From Phalacrocorax aristotelis (lineage: Eukaryota > Chordata > Aves > Suliformes > Phalacrocoracidae): a DNA stretch of 64,000 nt. Numbering within the stretch: the stretch's first letter is position 1; each line of letters opens with the position of its first letter. The notes under the pieces were generated by a model. The model saw nothing but the letters and a program-made list of their open reading frames with translations. It was not told the origin of the DNA and did no database searches. A program made the translations under genes and the position numbers. The stretch lies in NCBI RefSeq assembly GCF_949628215.1, contig NC_134281.1, positions 42,428,512 to 42,492,511 on the forward strand, written 5' to 3'. Of the stretch, positions 26,001 to 36,605 are shown piece by piece.

Positions 26001-29000
26001 TAATAGCATTGAAATGTTTTGTACAAGCATAATGAAGACTGTAAATGCTCTTTGATTTATTTTTTTCCTTCTCTTTTGCTTAAAGAGAGCACAAATATAA
26101 ACAAACTATTGAATATGAAGAAATCAGGAAGGCAACCTCTTCCTCTCCCACACACTGTGAACTAAACCATAAGTTATTACTGTGCAAGAGCACTATTTTT
26201 TCCCTCCATGCTTTAGAGCAGTTTATTTTCTCAGTGTGATCTGCGTGTGGGGAGGGAGGTGAGGAGGAAGAAAAAAATCCACTTTACTCTCCACTCCAGA
26301 ACCATATGCCAGGTTCAGAAACAGTTCTTCTACATCCAGTAACATAATGGAGCAGCCAGTTCCTCAAGTAAACTGGAGCTGCTGCTGGAACCAGCATTGG
26401 TAAGAGAACTGGGTTCCTAAAATGCCAACTGGCAGCGAGGTTCAGGACCAGAGCTTGAGAGGAGATGGTATAAGGAGCATCACAAATAAATATCTTAAAT
26501 GGTAATTGCACTTGATGCAGGTAATAGCAAAGTAAACTGTTCACCAGAGTTTGACATTATTTAATCATCTTAACTGTTGTTTCCTGAGGCTAGCATTTCT
26601 TTAGCTGGCTGTTTCCGTTACATTTTGTTGTACTACTGCCAGTACTGATACCCAGGCTAACTATGTCTGGCTGCTGCAAGTCTTGTGCATCAGCCACTGG
26701 GAACAAGTTGTTTCAAACAATTATATACTTAGTTTTTTGCGTGTTTAAGTGTCACCACTTTAATTGTAATATGCACATAGGCTTTTCTTCTAATCAGTTG
26801 AAAGTCTGTCCTGCTACTACTCTTTCATCTTTGTGGTCATTAGGTGTATTTTCCTTGTTCTCTCTGACTACTGTGCTGTTCCATGGAGAGGTTATAAACT
26901 GTCTCCCTGGAGTTTATAAATCAGGCTAGTTTCATCTTGAGTTTCATCTTGTCAACTATGGGAGCTATATCCAGACAGTGGGATGCTCTTCCTGCAGCGT
27001 GCAAGCAGTTACTCCCCCACTCCTCTCCACATGCAGCCTCATAAACAGGGCATGGGGGAGAGGAGGTGGTATGCAGGACAGATTGCTGTGTTTGAGAGAG
27101 GGGGAGCACAAAGGAGAAGGCAGAGGTCAGGAGACCTTCAGGTGTTTGACTGAGAGCAGGCTCGTTCTTTGGAAAACAGCTGTGTGGTTTTACTAGCAGG
27201 TATTACGTGCACAGCAAAACTCGTAGCTGTGGGGAAGAGGTGCTCTGGGATCCACACTGGTTGATGTTATCAACATGCTTTCTCTCTTGCCTCAGAAGTT
27301 TGCTGGCCCCTGTAAGCACAGTAAGGATATGCTTTTTAGTAGGGAACTGTGTTTTCCCTGTACAGCATAGCCTACAACTGACTTAAATGCAACAGATACA
27401 CATTTCTCTTCATGCTGTCTATACCTGGGTATAGAGACAAATGTCTTCACAATGAGTATCTCATTCTCAAAATAACCTAGATGTTTGCCTAGCTCAGCTG
27501 AAACATTACTTATAATATATATAGTAATCATAGTATTAAATCCATTGTACAAGAAACTACTGATATTAAAAAAAAAATTTAAGACAGCCTGCTTCTTCTG
27601 AAGGCATTTTCCAAATGAAGTCTGCCTTGCAAGGCAACTTCCAATGAAACATTTATCTGTTAGTTGCTATTCCCATATATTTTCTATTAATCTTTCATTT
27701 ATTTGTACAAAAAAGAACATTTTTGAATACTGGTTAAAAAGAAGTGTTTATATATATTCAAAATAAATTCCTATTTCAGCAAACATACAAAAGATTGTTC
27801 TTCAAAGTAGCATGTTCTGAAAGTCAAATCAGTAAGTGCAGCAACTCATGAGATGATAGAAAGTCTCTTTCTCTTCATAAGTAAATTTTGCAGCTCAAGT
27901 TTGGATTTATTCTGTCTGTGCCTCAAAGAAAGGAAAATTTCCAGTAACATGGTTATCAACTTTTGCCTTTCATTGTTTAAGAATATTTATCTGTTAAAAA
28001 AAATAAACTGTTAATGTTTAAAATCTTTGAAGTGTACTCAGGATTTAGAAATATGAATATGTTGTTTGTTTTTTTCCGGTTAATTAAGGATCTTTAACTT
28101 TAGGTCTGTCTCTAGATATATGTGTGTGTATTTATATATATATATTGTGGGATGGGGAGAGAGTTGGGATGTGATTGCCACCAAAAAGCTATGAACTTCA
28201 TAATGGCTGGCTTAAAGCTACAGCTAAATTTTATTTTCCTTTTGTAGGTTTGTTAAAGTTCTGCACTGTAGGATTTTGTGGAATTGGTAGCCTAATTGAT
28301 TTCATACTTATTTCAATGCAGGTGAGTCAGGGCTTTCAAAACAAGATACAAATCTGTGTTTGTTAAAGCTTTGATTTGATTGTTAATTCTTTGTTAGTAT
28401 TTTAGCCTTTAGAAGCTTTGTATATTGAAAAATAAAGGCAGTTATTTTAGCTCTGTTTGTAGATTGATGTTATAGAATATGGATACAAAATATATTTGTT
28501 GTTTGAATTAAAAAATAGATTAGCTATCTATAAATACTCGTAATGAATAGCTTGGAAGCTATAACACCATAAATTCACTTTGTCAGAATCCATGAGCTCT
28601 TTATGTGGCACCATGTTGGACTTTGCATGAGATATCCTGCTGTTCCTTGAATCCTGAAGTTGTTTGCATGTGCTTTATACTGATGGAGCGCATCATCTGG
28701 GGTGTCCGTCTAGTGTGCAGGAGAAAGGACATTGCTGCTTTGTTTTTTATTCCTCTCCTCCAAGTACAAGTCCCTTATCACCTGAGACCTGTGACTTTAG
28801 GATTCATGATGGTTAAATCCCCAGCTGGGGTGACATCTTGTGACAACATGAAATTGCCAAATTGTCTTATTCTACAGTGCATCCATTTAACATGAATTAC
28901 AAATTGCCTATGATGAACTTAAAATGCATTGTGAATATAGAAATTGTTTATATGGGTTTATAGAAAAATATTTTTGAAGTGTAAATCCTTGTATATATGT

Positions 29001-29671
29001 CTTTTAAAGTATATGCATTCTCAAATTCTTTTCTATGCTACTGCAGTGATCTTGCCTCAGATAACTTTCAGATACAGTTGAGAGTATCTTTCATCTCTCC
29101 TTATTCATCTCCCTGGTGACCCCACATCAATTTAGCATTTCCAGAACAAAAAAGCCATGATCTTCTCTCCTTCTCTCCATTCCTTACCTGTGCAGTATTT
29201 CAAAGATACTTGTCATCAGCCTAATTCTCTCCTGCCTACCCTCCTTTGTTCAAGAAAAGTGGTTTGGAACCCACTCATTTGTTAGCCTGATTTTGTGACT
29301 CAAATCCTCATCAGCTTAACCTAGTACCAGTGCCTGGCTATGTAATTTGGTTGATTAGAAGCCCTAGGGAAATGTTCCTTCTGAGACAGTGCTCACTAAA
29401 ATAGTTAAACTACAGCATAACTTCAAAATAAATCTAGTTTCTGTTTGACTAATTAAGCATGACTAATTTTATGATGGGAAAATTAGCAGTAATTGAGACA
29501 TTAGTACAAAGTATATATTTCACTTCATATTGAGAAGTCTTGGTTCTTTTTCTCTTGTAGATTGTTGGACCTTCCGATGGCTCTAGTTACATTATAGATT
29601 ACTATGGAGCAAGGCTTACACGGCTCACTATTACCAATGCAACATTCAGGAAAATGCAGACCTATCCCTAA
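16868..29671 (+). CDS. TM2D1: TM2 domain-containing protein 1 (TM2D1), complete, six coding exons
   Basis: Small membrane protein, also called beta-amyloid-binding protein. Exons 16868-17046, 18080-18153, 20409-20517, 24842-24933, 28248-28321 and 29561-29671 join in phase to 639 nt, 212 residues plus stop (human about 207). It has an N-terminal signal segment (GILLLLWFAG, about residues 29-38), then a cysteine-containing luminal region with sequons at N70, N77, N80 and N92. The TM2 domain runs about 122-190: helix one VAVALSLFLGWLG, the DRF motif at D142-R143-F144, and helix two VGFCGIGSLIDFILISM. The C-terminus IDYYGARLTRL...QTYP matches the family. The start was chosen by the match of MAAA to mammalian orthologs; M8 (16889) has the stronger Kozak context. 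Intron 1 has U12 AT-AC signals. The gene runs divergently from PATJ and tail-to-tail with NFIA, as in human. Confidence 0.95.
17047..18079 (+). other. TM2D1: TM2D1 intron 1, U12-type AT-AC intron (1,033 nt)
   Basis: The donor ATATCCT at 17047-17053 matches the minor-spliceosome consensus. Near the 3' end TTCCTCAAT at 18062-18070 matches the U12 branch consensus TTCCTTRAY at 8 of 9 positions. The acceptor AC is at 18078-18079, 10 nt after the branch A. There is no AG acceptor in phase. The coding phase (CA/A TAT) across these borders restores the Gln-Tyr of the family. Confidence 0.85.
17325..17360 (+). repeat. C12 and T17 homopolymer tracts ending in GCAG
   Basis: Twelve C (17325-17336), then GCG and seventeen T, then GCAG, inside TM2D1 intron 1. 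It resembles an over-strong 3' splice site, but no family coding sequence follows. Confidence 0.85.
18080..18153 (+). CDS. TM2D1: TM2D1 exon 2
   Basis: 74 nt encoding residues completing Q60, then YMCDEPKIDNSTQEPINCTN and HTAY. This matches the family block ICKDPKINDATQEPVNCTNY. Donor G/GTAAGG at 18154. It has three N-glycosylation sequons (N70, N77, N80). It is too short and without a usable start codon, so it was found only by reading the translation. Confidence 0.93.
18154..20408 (+). other. TM2D1: TM2D1 intron 2 (2.26 kb)
   Basis: Contains the CR1 fragment at about 19,921-20,140; otherwise unique AT-rich sequence with nothing else recognised. Confidence 0.85.
19921..20140 (-). mobile_element. 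CR1 LINE 3'-end fragment, reverse orientation
   Basis: The plus strand reads ACAGAATCTTTTGGTTGAAA, then later AGACCAGGTTGCTTAGGGC, AACCTCCAAGGATGGTGATG and CTCTCTGGGCAACTTGTTCC. These in order match the reverse complement of the avian CR1 3' region. The fragment is 5'-truncated as usual, clearly diverged, and has no reverse-transcriptase sequence. It is the only confident transposon relic seen in the window. Confidence 0.9.
20409..20517 (+). CDS. TM2D1: TM2D1 exon 3
   Basis: 109 nt encoding VQCLPAPNITCKDHLGIEKV and FTGHEVGFYKPIACRN plus GT. The acceptor is a long T tract ending TCCTCAG at 20408 and the donor is GTAAGT at 20518. The block CxPAPNITCKD...F.G.EVGF.KPI.CRNV is diagnostic of TM2D1. 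It is luminal and holds sequon N92 and paired cysteines. Confidence 0.95.
20518..24841 (+). other. TM2D1: TM2D1 intron 3 (4.3 kb)
   Basis: Unique AT-rich intron. A short imperfect tandem repeat sits at 20,747-20,787. Open frames such as the one at 21,000-21,461 have no family resemblance. Nothing else recognised. Confidence 0.85.
20747..20787. repeat. Imperfect 24-bp tandem repeat, two copies
   Basis: CTTTGCTTTACCTTAGTA at 20747 recurs at 20771 with one base missing. Confidence 0.75.
24842..24933 (+). CDS. TM2D1: TM2D1 exon 4, first TM2 helix and DRF motif
   Basis: 92 nt encoding NGYSYKVAVALSLFLGWLGA then DRFYLGYPAL plus one base. Acceptor TTTTGGCAG, donor G/GTAAGT at 24934. The first membrane segment and the DRF turn define the TM2 family. 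Confidence 0.96.
24934..28247 (+). other. TM2D1: TM2D1 intron 4 (3.3 kb)
   Basis: Unique intron with a small (TA)n/(TG)n stretch at 28,117-28,147 and a short TTAC repeat at 25,603-25,617. No exon or RNA gene recognised. Confidence 0.85.
28248..28321 (+). CDS. TM2D1: TM2D1 exon 5, second TM2 helix
   Basis: 74 nt encoding GLLKFCTVGFCGIGSLIDFI then LISMQ, with acceptor TTTTGTAG (28246-28247) and donor CAG/GTGAGT at 28322. It is essentially identical to the mammalian family sequence. Confidence 0.96.
28322..29560 (+). other. TM2D1: TM2D1 intron 5 (1.24 kb)
   Basis: Unique sequence. The open frame at 28,605-28,895 has no recognised similarity. Confidence 0.85.
29561..29671 (+). CDS. TM2D1: TM2D1 exon 6, C-terminus and stop
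   Basis: 111 nt encoding IVGPSDGSSYIIDYYGARLT through RKMQTYP and a TAA stop at 29669-29671. The acceptor is TTTTTCTCTTGTAG. The stop is followed 8 nt later by GTAAGT at 29680-29685, a perfect donor, so this is probably not the last exon of the transcript. Confidence 0.95.
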   Translation: MVGPSDGSSYIIDYYGARLTRLTITNATFRKMQTYP

Positions 29672-32600
29672 CCCTGGCAGTAAGTGTCACAAATGCATAG
29701 GTGCATTTTATTTTTAAAGATGGATCCAGCCATCCACTGAAATTGCTGATGACTTATTAATCGCACTTCATCAGAACTGAATATTAAATGTATATTGAAC
29801 AAAGGTGATAAAATATGAAAATTCCTCAAGTGAATGAGTTTACCTCAAAGGCGCCAAGTGTCTTTGTGACTGCTCTCTTTTTGTGAGCACAGTGTGTTGC
29901 TAAGGTGTACCATTTGTGAAATGTGCAGGCTTTTGCAATTTGCACTGATGTTCTGTAAGTATAATTTAGGGTGTTATAGAGAGGCGGAGAGTAGTTCAGA
30001 GCAGCTATGCTGATCTTTAGTTCTTTGAAATTGATGAGCATTTTAGCGTGGATGGGCCAGGATTACACTTGGGATCTGTTTTTTGTAACTATGGGTGGCA
30101 GTTTGTAAATGAACTTAAACATCCCAAACCCCAGAAACTGTCTTTCCTTCTATTCTGTTAGTTAAAATCCAGATGGCCCTAAATCTTGTGCTGGTGTATC
30201 ATGTGAAATTAATTGAAATAATTATTTATGTAAAGTTGAAAGGCAAATTTTAGTCAAGTTGCAAAATTTTGTCAGTGCTGATCAACAGCAGAAATATGGA
30301 TGCATAAAAAATAGAACCATAGATGACACAACACAAAAAGGAGGGTGGATGTTGACATGCCCTGAGGTTAGAATAGGAAATAATTGTTCTGCTTATTTTG
30401 ATTTTTTTTTTTACCCCCTCCCTTGCAGCTATCCATAGTGAAACACATACCTTCTTTTTCTGAAATTGGTGCATGTTTTTTACAGCTACAGAGTGTCAAA
30501 AAAGTTAATTCTTTGTACTAACAAAGCCCTTAGAAGGTTCTTCTTTTAGATCAGTTGTGTTTCAGTGAAACAAATTCTGTATCCTTTGAAGTTGTTTGAC
30601 CAAAGTCTTTAGGACAACCAAGGTTTACCTAGATATTCCTTTAAAGACAAGTATATACACACACAGACAGAAAACATGTCAACAGAATCTTCATGTTATT
30701 TGACATTTAAACATTCCCTTCACCTTCTAATGAAAACCGGCAGTAACTGTGTGAGAAATCCACGTGATATAAACTTTACTGTAGATATTGTTCAAAAATT
30801 TGGACTGTTCTTTTGGTTTCGGAGTGAAACTTTCAAAATGTTATTAATGTGTCCACAAATGGTATTTTTAAGGGAATTACAAAACAGAGGTTCCTAAATT
30901 GATTTTTTTAAAGTGTAATTTATGGTTTTTAGTCTCTCTTAAACCTACATCAAGACTGGTACATAGAAAGCTTTGTAAAGAAATCCTATTTTTTCCAAAT
31001 AAGCGTAACCTGACATATCATGTAAGGACAATAAACCACAAGGAATACTTTGTCCTTAACATTAATTCTTTCCATCACACAAGGAAGATGTAGTTTTGGA
31101 ATACTTGCTAACGTGTGTTTTACTTGTGGGTTCAGAGAGACAAGAGCACTCCGTCAGCTTTGTTCACTTTCCTGATAATTTGTTGCATCTCCCTTTTGTC
31201 TCTTTCACTGAATGCTCTTTGTGCGTATCAGTTTTGTTTCCTGAAATACTTTCAAAAACAGAGGAAGTGGATGGAAAATAAATGTTTGAATCAAATAAAA
31301 TCTCATGGCTAAGATCATCCTGTGACTTGTCTACTTTTTGTTTTTTAACCCTGAAGCTGATAATATAGCTGTGAAAATAAAAAGATACAATGGACATTAT
31401 AATAAAAAGATAGCTTTGGGCAACTCATCACACAAGATTTCATTCTAAAATGTACCTCTATGTGTACAAGAAGCTGAGGGCTTGACTTAATGATTTCAGC
31501 AGTCCATCTTGTGCTCCATTATCCATAAAAGAATATAGGAGCGATTTTGTGTGAATCAGATTAAAATATGATTAGTTATGAGGTTCATCAGATAGTTTGG
31601 TAATCCCAGAAACCAAGTAGCCAGCAGAGAGAAAGATTTGTTATTCCAAGTTACAGTTTTTCTGTATGTTCTATATCTGCATTTCTATATGCTTGTTTAG
31701 TTGCCTAGCTGAAGTTTAGAGAGGGTTACGTGAGTAAGCAGATAGTACTGCAGGGCCAGTAGAGAGTTAGTGAGGTCTTTGTTTTCATCTTGTAATTGTC
31801 AGATATGGCATGTTTACCATAAGGGCTGTGAAAAGTGTGAGGCAAGATGTAAAGCTGTCCCACTGTGTTAATAATAAATTGGCTACAGTAATATTTATCA
31901 AAATGTCTGTCCTATGATGGTTTTCTGTGTTGCCGCCTGCTTTAGCTTTCTCCTGTCAATCAAGTTGTCCATCCTAGTGTTTCTGTAGTTCTGATTGCTC
32001 TGACTGCACTGGAATAAACTTCTCTCTGGATTGTTTTCCTGAAAACAGTTGCAAAGCAATAAAAATAATTAGGCAATGTACTATGTCATCCTCCTGCCTT
32101 GTTCCCAGATAAAATTATATCTGCTGACCTTGCAGATATTTAGGAATCCTTTCAACATTCCAACAAGACAGAGAAGTATTATTCTGTATCTTTAAAAATA
32201 AAAAACACAAAAAGTAAATGCCAGAGCTTAAAAAAAATAATTTGAAGTGCCTAGATTTAAAACCCTGTATAAAGCTATTCACTGTAGATGCTGCAGATCC
32301 ACGCCAGGAGTTAAATTCAAATCTTCCCTAAGTACCAGTGCAGTTCAGTTATTGCAAAAATGACTCCATAAACCTGTCCCTTTTTTTTTTTTTTTTTGAA
32401 TGTCCATTTTAGGGTTTTCTGCAACGTGCTTAACCATGATCTGAAAGAGCAGTAGCTGGTAGAAGCATTCAGATTTGGGCACTTTGCATTCACTCACAGA
32501 GCCAAGGTGGTTGTACTTAGGTGTGCTTACTGCATTAATACATTGATCTGGATTGTATTTGTTCAGTTAGGTCAACCTGTGCATCTTTCATTTGTGTCTA

Positions 32601-35377
32601 GAGTTTGTTTTCCAAAAGAGCGGATTTAGAGATATTTTAGAACAAACTCTCTGACTAGTTATTCCTCCTGCAATTTAAATCACAGCTATGCTATGGCAAC
32701 TTCCTTTGACAGTATTTTGTTATCCTAACTGTTTCTCTCTCTACCACCACCAACCACTTATTACATGAAGATATCACTTCTGCTTTCAGGACCTGATAAC
32801 ACCTTAAATGTCAGATTTTACTATGTTTCCAAAGATGCATTACTATACGTCTGCCAGTAAAACTTCTCAGCTCCACAGGAAGGTCTTTGTGTTTTAAATG
32901 CTCCGTTAGAATTTTTTTTTGAGAACATCTGTTGTCACCCCATCAAGAATTGTTTCCCTTGTTCCTCAAGAGTATATTCAGTTATATTTGCTTACACAGC
33001 TATGTCTATTCAGTCTTCTCGCATCTCTTCTCAGTGTTTTGGGGTTTTTTTTAGATTCATTAGGTGTTTAGTCCATTTCTGCCACGTGAACCATTCCTAT
33101 TGCTTGCTCTGCAGTTTTCAAACCTGTTTCCTCCAGAAAATGATGTTGAATACAGTAAAGTTGGGTGCTTAAGCACCCAGTTGGGAAAATGCCAAAGACA
33201 AGATTTTGCAAGAATCCATACATTTCCATTGCCTCATAGGACTGTCACTAATTGTGTGATTGCCTATTATTTCACTAATGCATCATACAGTCTTTCAAAC
33301 TCAGTGTCGTCTCATCCCTAACTACTTTGCCATTTTCATTATTATAAATTGTCACTATATGGCTTCTTTAAGAAATGCATCATTGTAATGAACTTAAATC
33401 GTGCTTTTTTTAACCAGCTACTATGTTCTGGTCAACCTGCATCAGAGTCTGCCAGGAGGTGAAATACAAGAGATTATTCTGTTTGCATCTTCTGCCTGGA
33501 TCTGAGGGAAAAAAATAGCTTAACTTTAGGCATATGCTTAAGTGTTTTGCTAGACTGAAATTTGATCAAGACCCTTCCCACTTTCTTCCTCTCAGTCCAT
33601 CTGTGTTACCCAGAGAACCTTTCTAATTTCTGTGAATTATAAGAAAATTGCATTCAATATGGAAACCTTAGTCTGACAGTGTAAATGGCTGGTAATATTT
33701 GATACAGCTCTATGACATCCTATGTGCTGCAACTTCTTTTTTTTTTATCTTAAAGCTGCTTTTCATTTACTTTTGTTCATATATCAGCTCTCTTTTTTCA
33801 TGTATCAGCTACCCTTAGACATCCTGCCACAAGTTCTCAAGTACCTCTAGGATGAGTTGGACTCTTCAGAGCTGAATCAAGTATGTAGAAATGCTGTGGC
33901 ATCGGATCAGGGAATCTTTTACATGTATGAAGCAAAGGCACATTGGGTAGCAGTGGATGTCAGTCAGAGGGGGTTGTAGGCTTCAGTTTCTGCCGAAAGT
34001 GTCTGAAACTTAGACCCGTGTTCTCTCTTTGCCTTCTGCTTCCTGAAGGTGGAGCCAAACCCCCTATCAGATCTCCAAATCTTCTGAAGTTGTTCTTTAT
34101 CATACAGCAAAGACTTAGCACTCAGGTATTTTTCCTTGCACAACAGAAGAAACTGGAAAGTGGATGTGAGGATTCTGTCCTCCAAGATGCGTTCTCACTC
34201 TCTAGACCTAAGACTGTAGCAAAGGAAAAGAAAGGAAATGTAAGAACAGAAAGGGCAGTCTCAATGCAGTTGGCACCATGTGTGATGAAGATCTAGCTCC
34301 ATAAACTCCCAACAAAAGGAAGTGTTTAAAAAATGCTGCTTGTCTCAAATACAAACTCAGGATTTCTGATTCTTACTCTTCGTCCTTTATTATAATCTCG
34401 AACATACTCATGCTCTGATAATTCTCCATTATATGTTTGAAAGGCTGCTTTCAGGTCTGCAGTGCTCTCTCCCAGAAGCACAGTTCTCAGGCTCTGCAGA
34501 TGCATATGACACAGCAGAATTTTAGGCAGTGTGAAAATCATAAAGATCAGTTTCCATTACTGTAATTACAGTATAAATCCTATCTTTAAGAGGCTTAGAA
34601 CATGCCTATTTAACCTTGGTTTGAGCTGAGGCTTGGTCTAAGTCTGATAAGTTGAACATCAAATTCTTTTACATTTTTTTCTTTTCTCTGCAGCATCATA
34701 ACTTAGTGGGGAGTGGGGTGGGGAGGGAGATGGATCCAGCGCATCCTCTGCGCTCTGTCTCTGACAGGGTGGCAGCTGTAACAGGGCAATATACCTGTCC
34801 CAAATCAACTAAATGAGATGTACATTTTTTTACATCTGAAAAGCACCGCTTCTCCCCTTGGAACCTGTGGCAGCTTCTCTTACACAGCTGTACTCCAGAA
34901 CAGGTGTGTGAGACGGCTCGGAGGCAGATGATCCACAGAGTGCAACTAGCAGCGCTTGGGTAAACTGTCAGATCCTACAGTCTTTGGAGGGCTGTAGCAG
35001 TAATGCCCATCTTTTGTGTCATTTGCACCACCTCAATGAAAGTGAAGGTGTTGGCTGCCCTGGCGCTTCTCCTTCAGGTAGCAGAGATGCCTGGAGCTTC
35101 CTCCAGCTGCCTTTCAGGTCAAAGCATTCAAAGCTGAGAAGGAAGTTGGCAGCACCACATGCAGAGGTTGGTGATGTCCTGATCCATTGCTTAAGCATGC
35201 CAGACTCTTAGCAGTAGGCCAGAGAGCCGCTTAGATATGTATAACCATTACTTGCTCAAAGGAAGTCTGGCACAACATTTTCCATGTCATGAACCTGTTC
35301 TGTGGTGGGTGCTTTGCCCCCTAGTTAGCAGAGCCATAGGAATGAATTTATTAACATATTCTGTTTCCTTTACACAG
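29672..35377 (+). other. TM2D1: Probable TM2D1 3' UTR intron
   Basis: If the donor at 29680 is used, this span is an intron within the 3' UTR. It has several AATAAA motifs (for example near 31,278 and 31,297), so an unspliced, earlier-ending mRNA is also possible. A T17 tract lies near 32,382. No coding similarity or RNA gene was recognised. Confidence 0.4.
33162..33179. repeat. 18-bp perfect palindrome
   Basis: TGGGTGCTTAAGCACCCA reads the same on both strands. It could be a dimeric protein site or a chance inverted repeat. Confidence 0.85.
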
Positions 35378-36605
35378 AGTCTTCTTCAAAGTTCCTTGGA
35401 TTTACGGTGGGGAAGACATGGCAAGAACATGTAAGAGGATATCACTGCCTGTGAAGAACTGACTGAGTGTTCACCTTGAGCCTGACGAGACTGCCCACTG
35501 TATGGATTGTGTTGGCAGAGGCAGAAGCCTGGGGAATGCAGAGGTGGGGGGTAATTTTTAGGGCTTTCATTCCATGGTCCCATCGATTATAACCCTATTA
35601 AGAGGATGATGCATGTGACTTTTAAGTTATTTTGTTAACTAAGTGTAAGCAATGGATGTGTCATGCTACCAAACAGAATTGCTGGTGTGTCTAATACAGT
35701 ATGAAGGTACAGTATAGTGAATTTAAAAGGTTGTGGTAATTTAAGAATGTTAAAAGGGAAATGTGTGTCTGGGGGGTATGGGGGTTGGGGAGAAAAACGA
35801 CTTACTTGACGTTCACTGTCTTCCTCCCAGCTCCTTTGCTAAAGTAAGAACAGAATCGGAACAAAAAAATGTTTGTTTTACAGCTGTACCAAGTTACAGC
35901 GTGGACTCGTGCTCCCCCCCTCCTCTCCCACTTGCATCAAGTACATCCTGTACTTTTGGCAACATGTTGACTGGATATTTAAAAGCTGTGAACTGTTCTG
36001 AAAGTTTCACATACTGGGTTATGGGCCATGTGTGTTTGATCAAAATTCAATTACTGCACTGTACCATGCTTGGAAACCTATCATCCCAAGTTATGAAGTA
36101 TGACGAAATAGGCTAATCTAATTGGTTCAGTATGGGAGCAGTATCAACCAAGCTTGTTATGATAAATAGCTTCCTGTGTTAAAGGTTCTCTAGAGCTTAA
36201 GTATCTTGGCTCACCTCCCTCTACAAAATAAGAATAGTGTTCCCTGGGAACAGTTACATCACTGTCCCTCTCCTACATTCACAGTTAAAGGTTTGTGGAT
36301 CTTTTTTTCATCTTGCAATTCCTCGAATAGATAAACTGTGGCCATCTACCCCATTCCCCACTTCCATCTCCTTCCCCTTTCCTCAGGTTAGGTCGTGTCG
36401 TCCTTACTGTGGGTCTGCCTGTTCTGTTTCAGGCCTCGGTATGGCAAGCGTACCTGACCAGGATGCCAAAACCCAGGGGCTGGGGTTTGTGTGCTGGCAC
36501 ATATGACACGTCTGTTTGTATAAAGATTTGGAATTTTTGATGTAAAGTTAAATGTGGAAGCACTTTAATCTTTCTAAGCATCTAATAAAGGAACTTTTGT
36601 ATAGT
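35378..36605 (+). other. TM2D1: Candidate TM2D1 terminal non-coding exon
   Basis: A strong acceptor, TTTCCTTTACACAG, ends at 35377. An alternative, TCTTCCTCCCAG, ends at 35830. An AATAAA at 36584-36589 with a GT-rich stretch downstream gives a plausible end. The open frames inside have no family resemblance. This is a placement by signals alone. Confidence 0.28.
36584..36589 (+). terminator. TM2D1: Candidate poly(A) signal for TM2D1
   Basis: AATAAA followed by GAACTTTTGTATAGTG and a later GT-rich stretch. It is the last convincing plus-strand signal before the gene-free interval. Confidence 0.4.

Noticed and set aside
33064-33321. 85-codon open frame
   Set aside because: No recognisable protein, no splice support, and it spans a palindrome; treated as chance.
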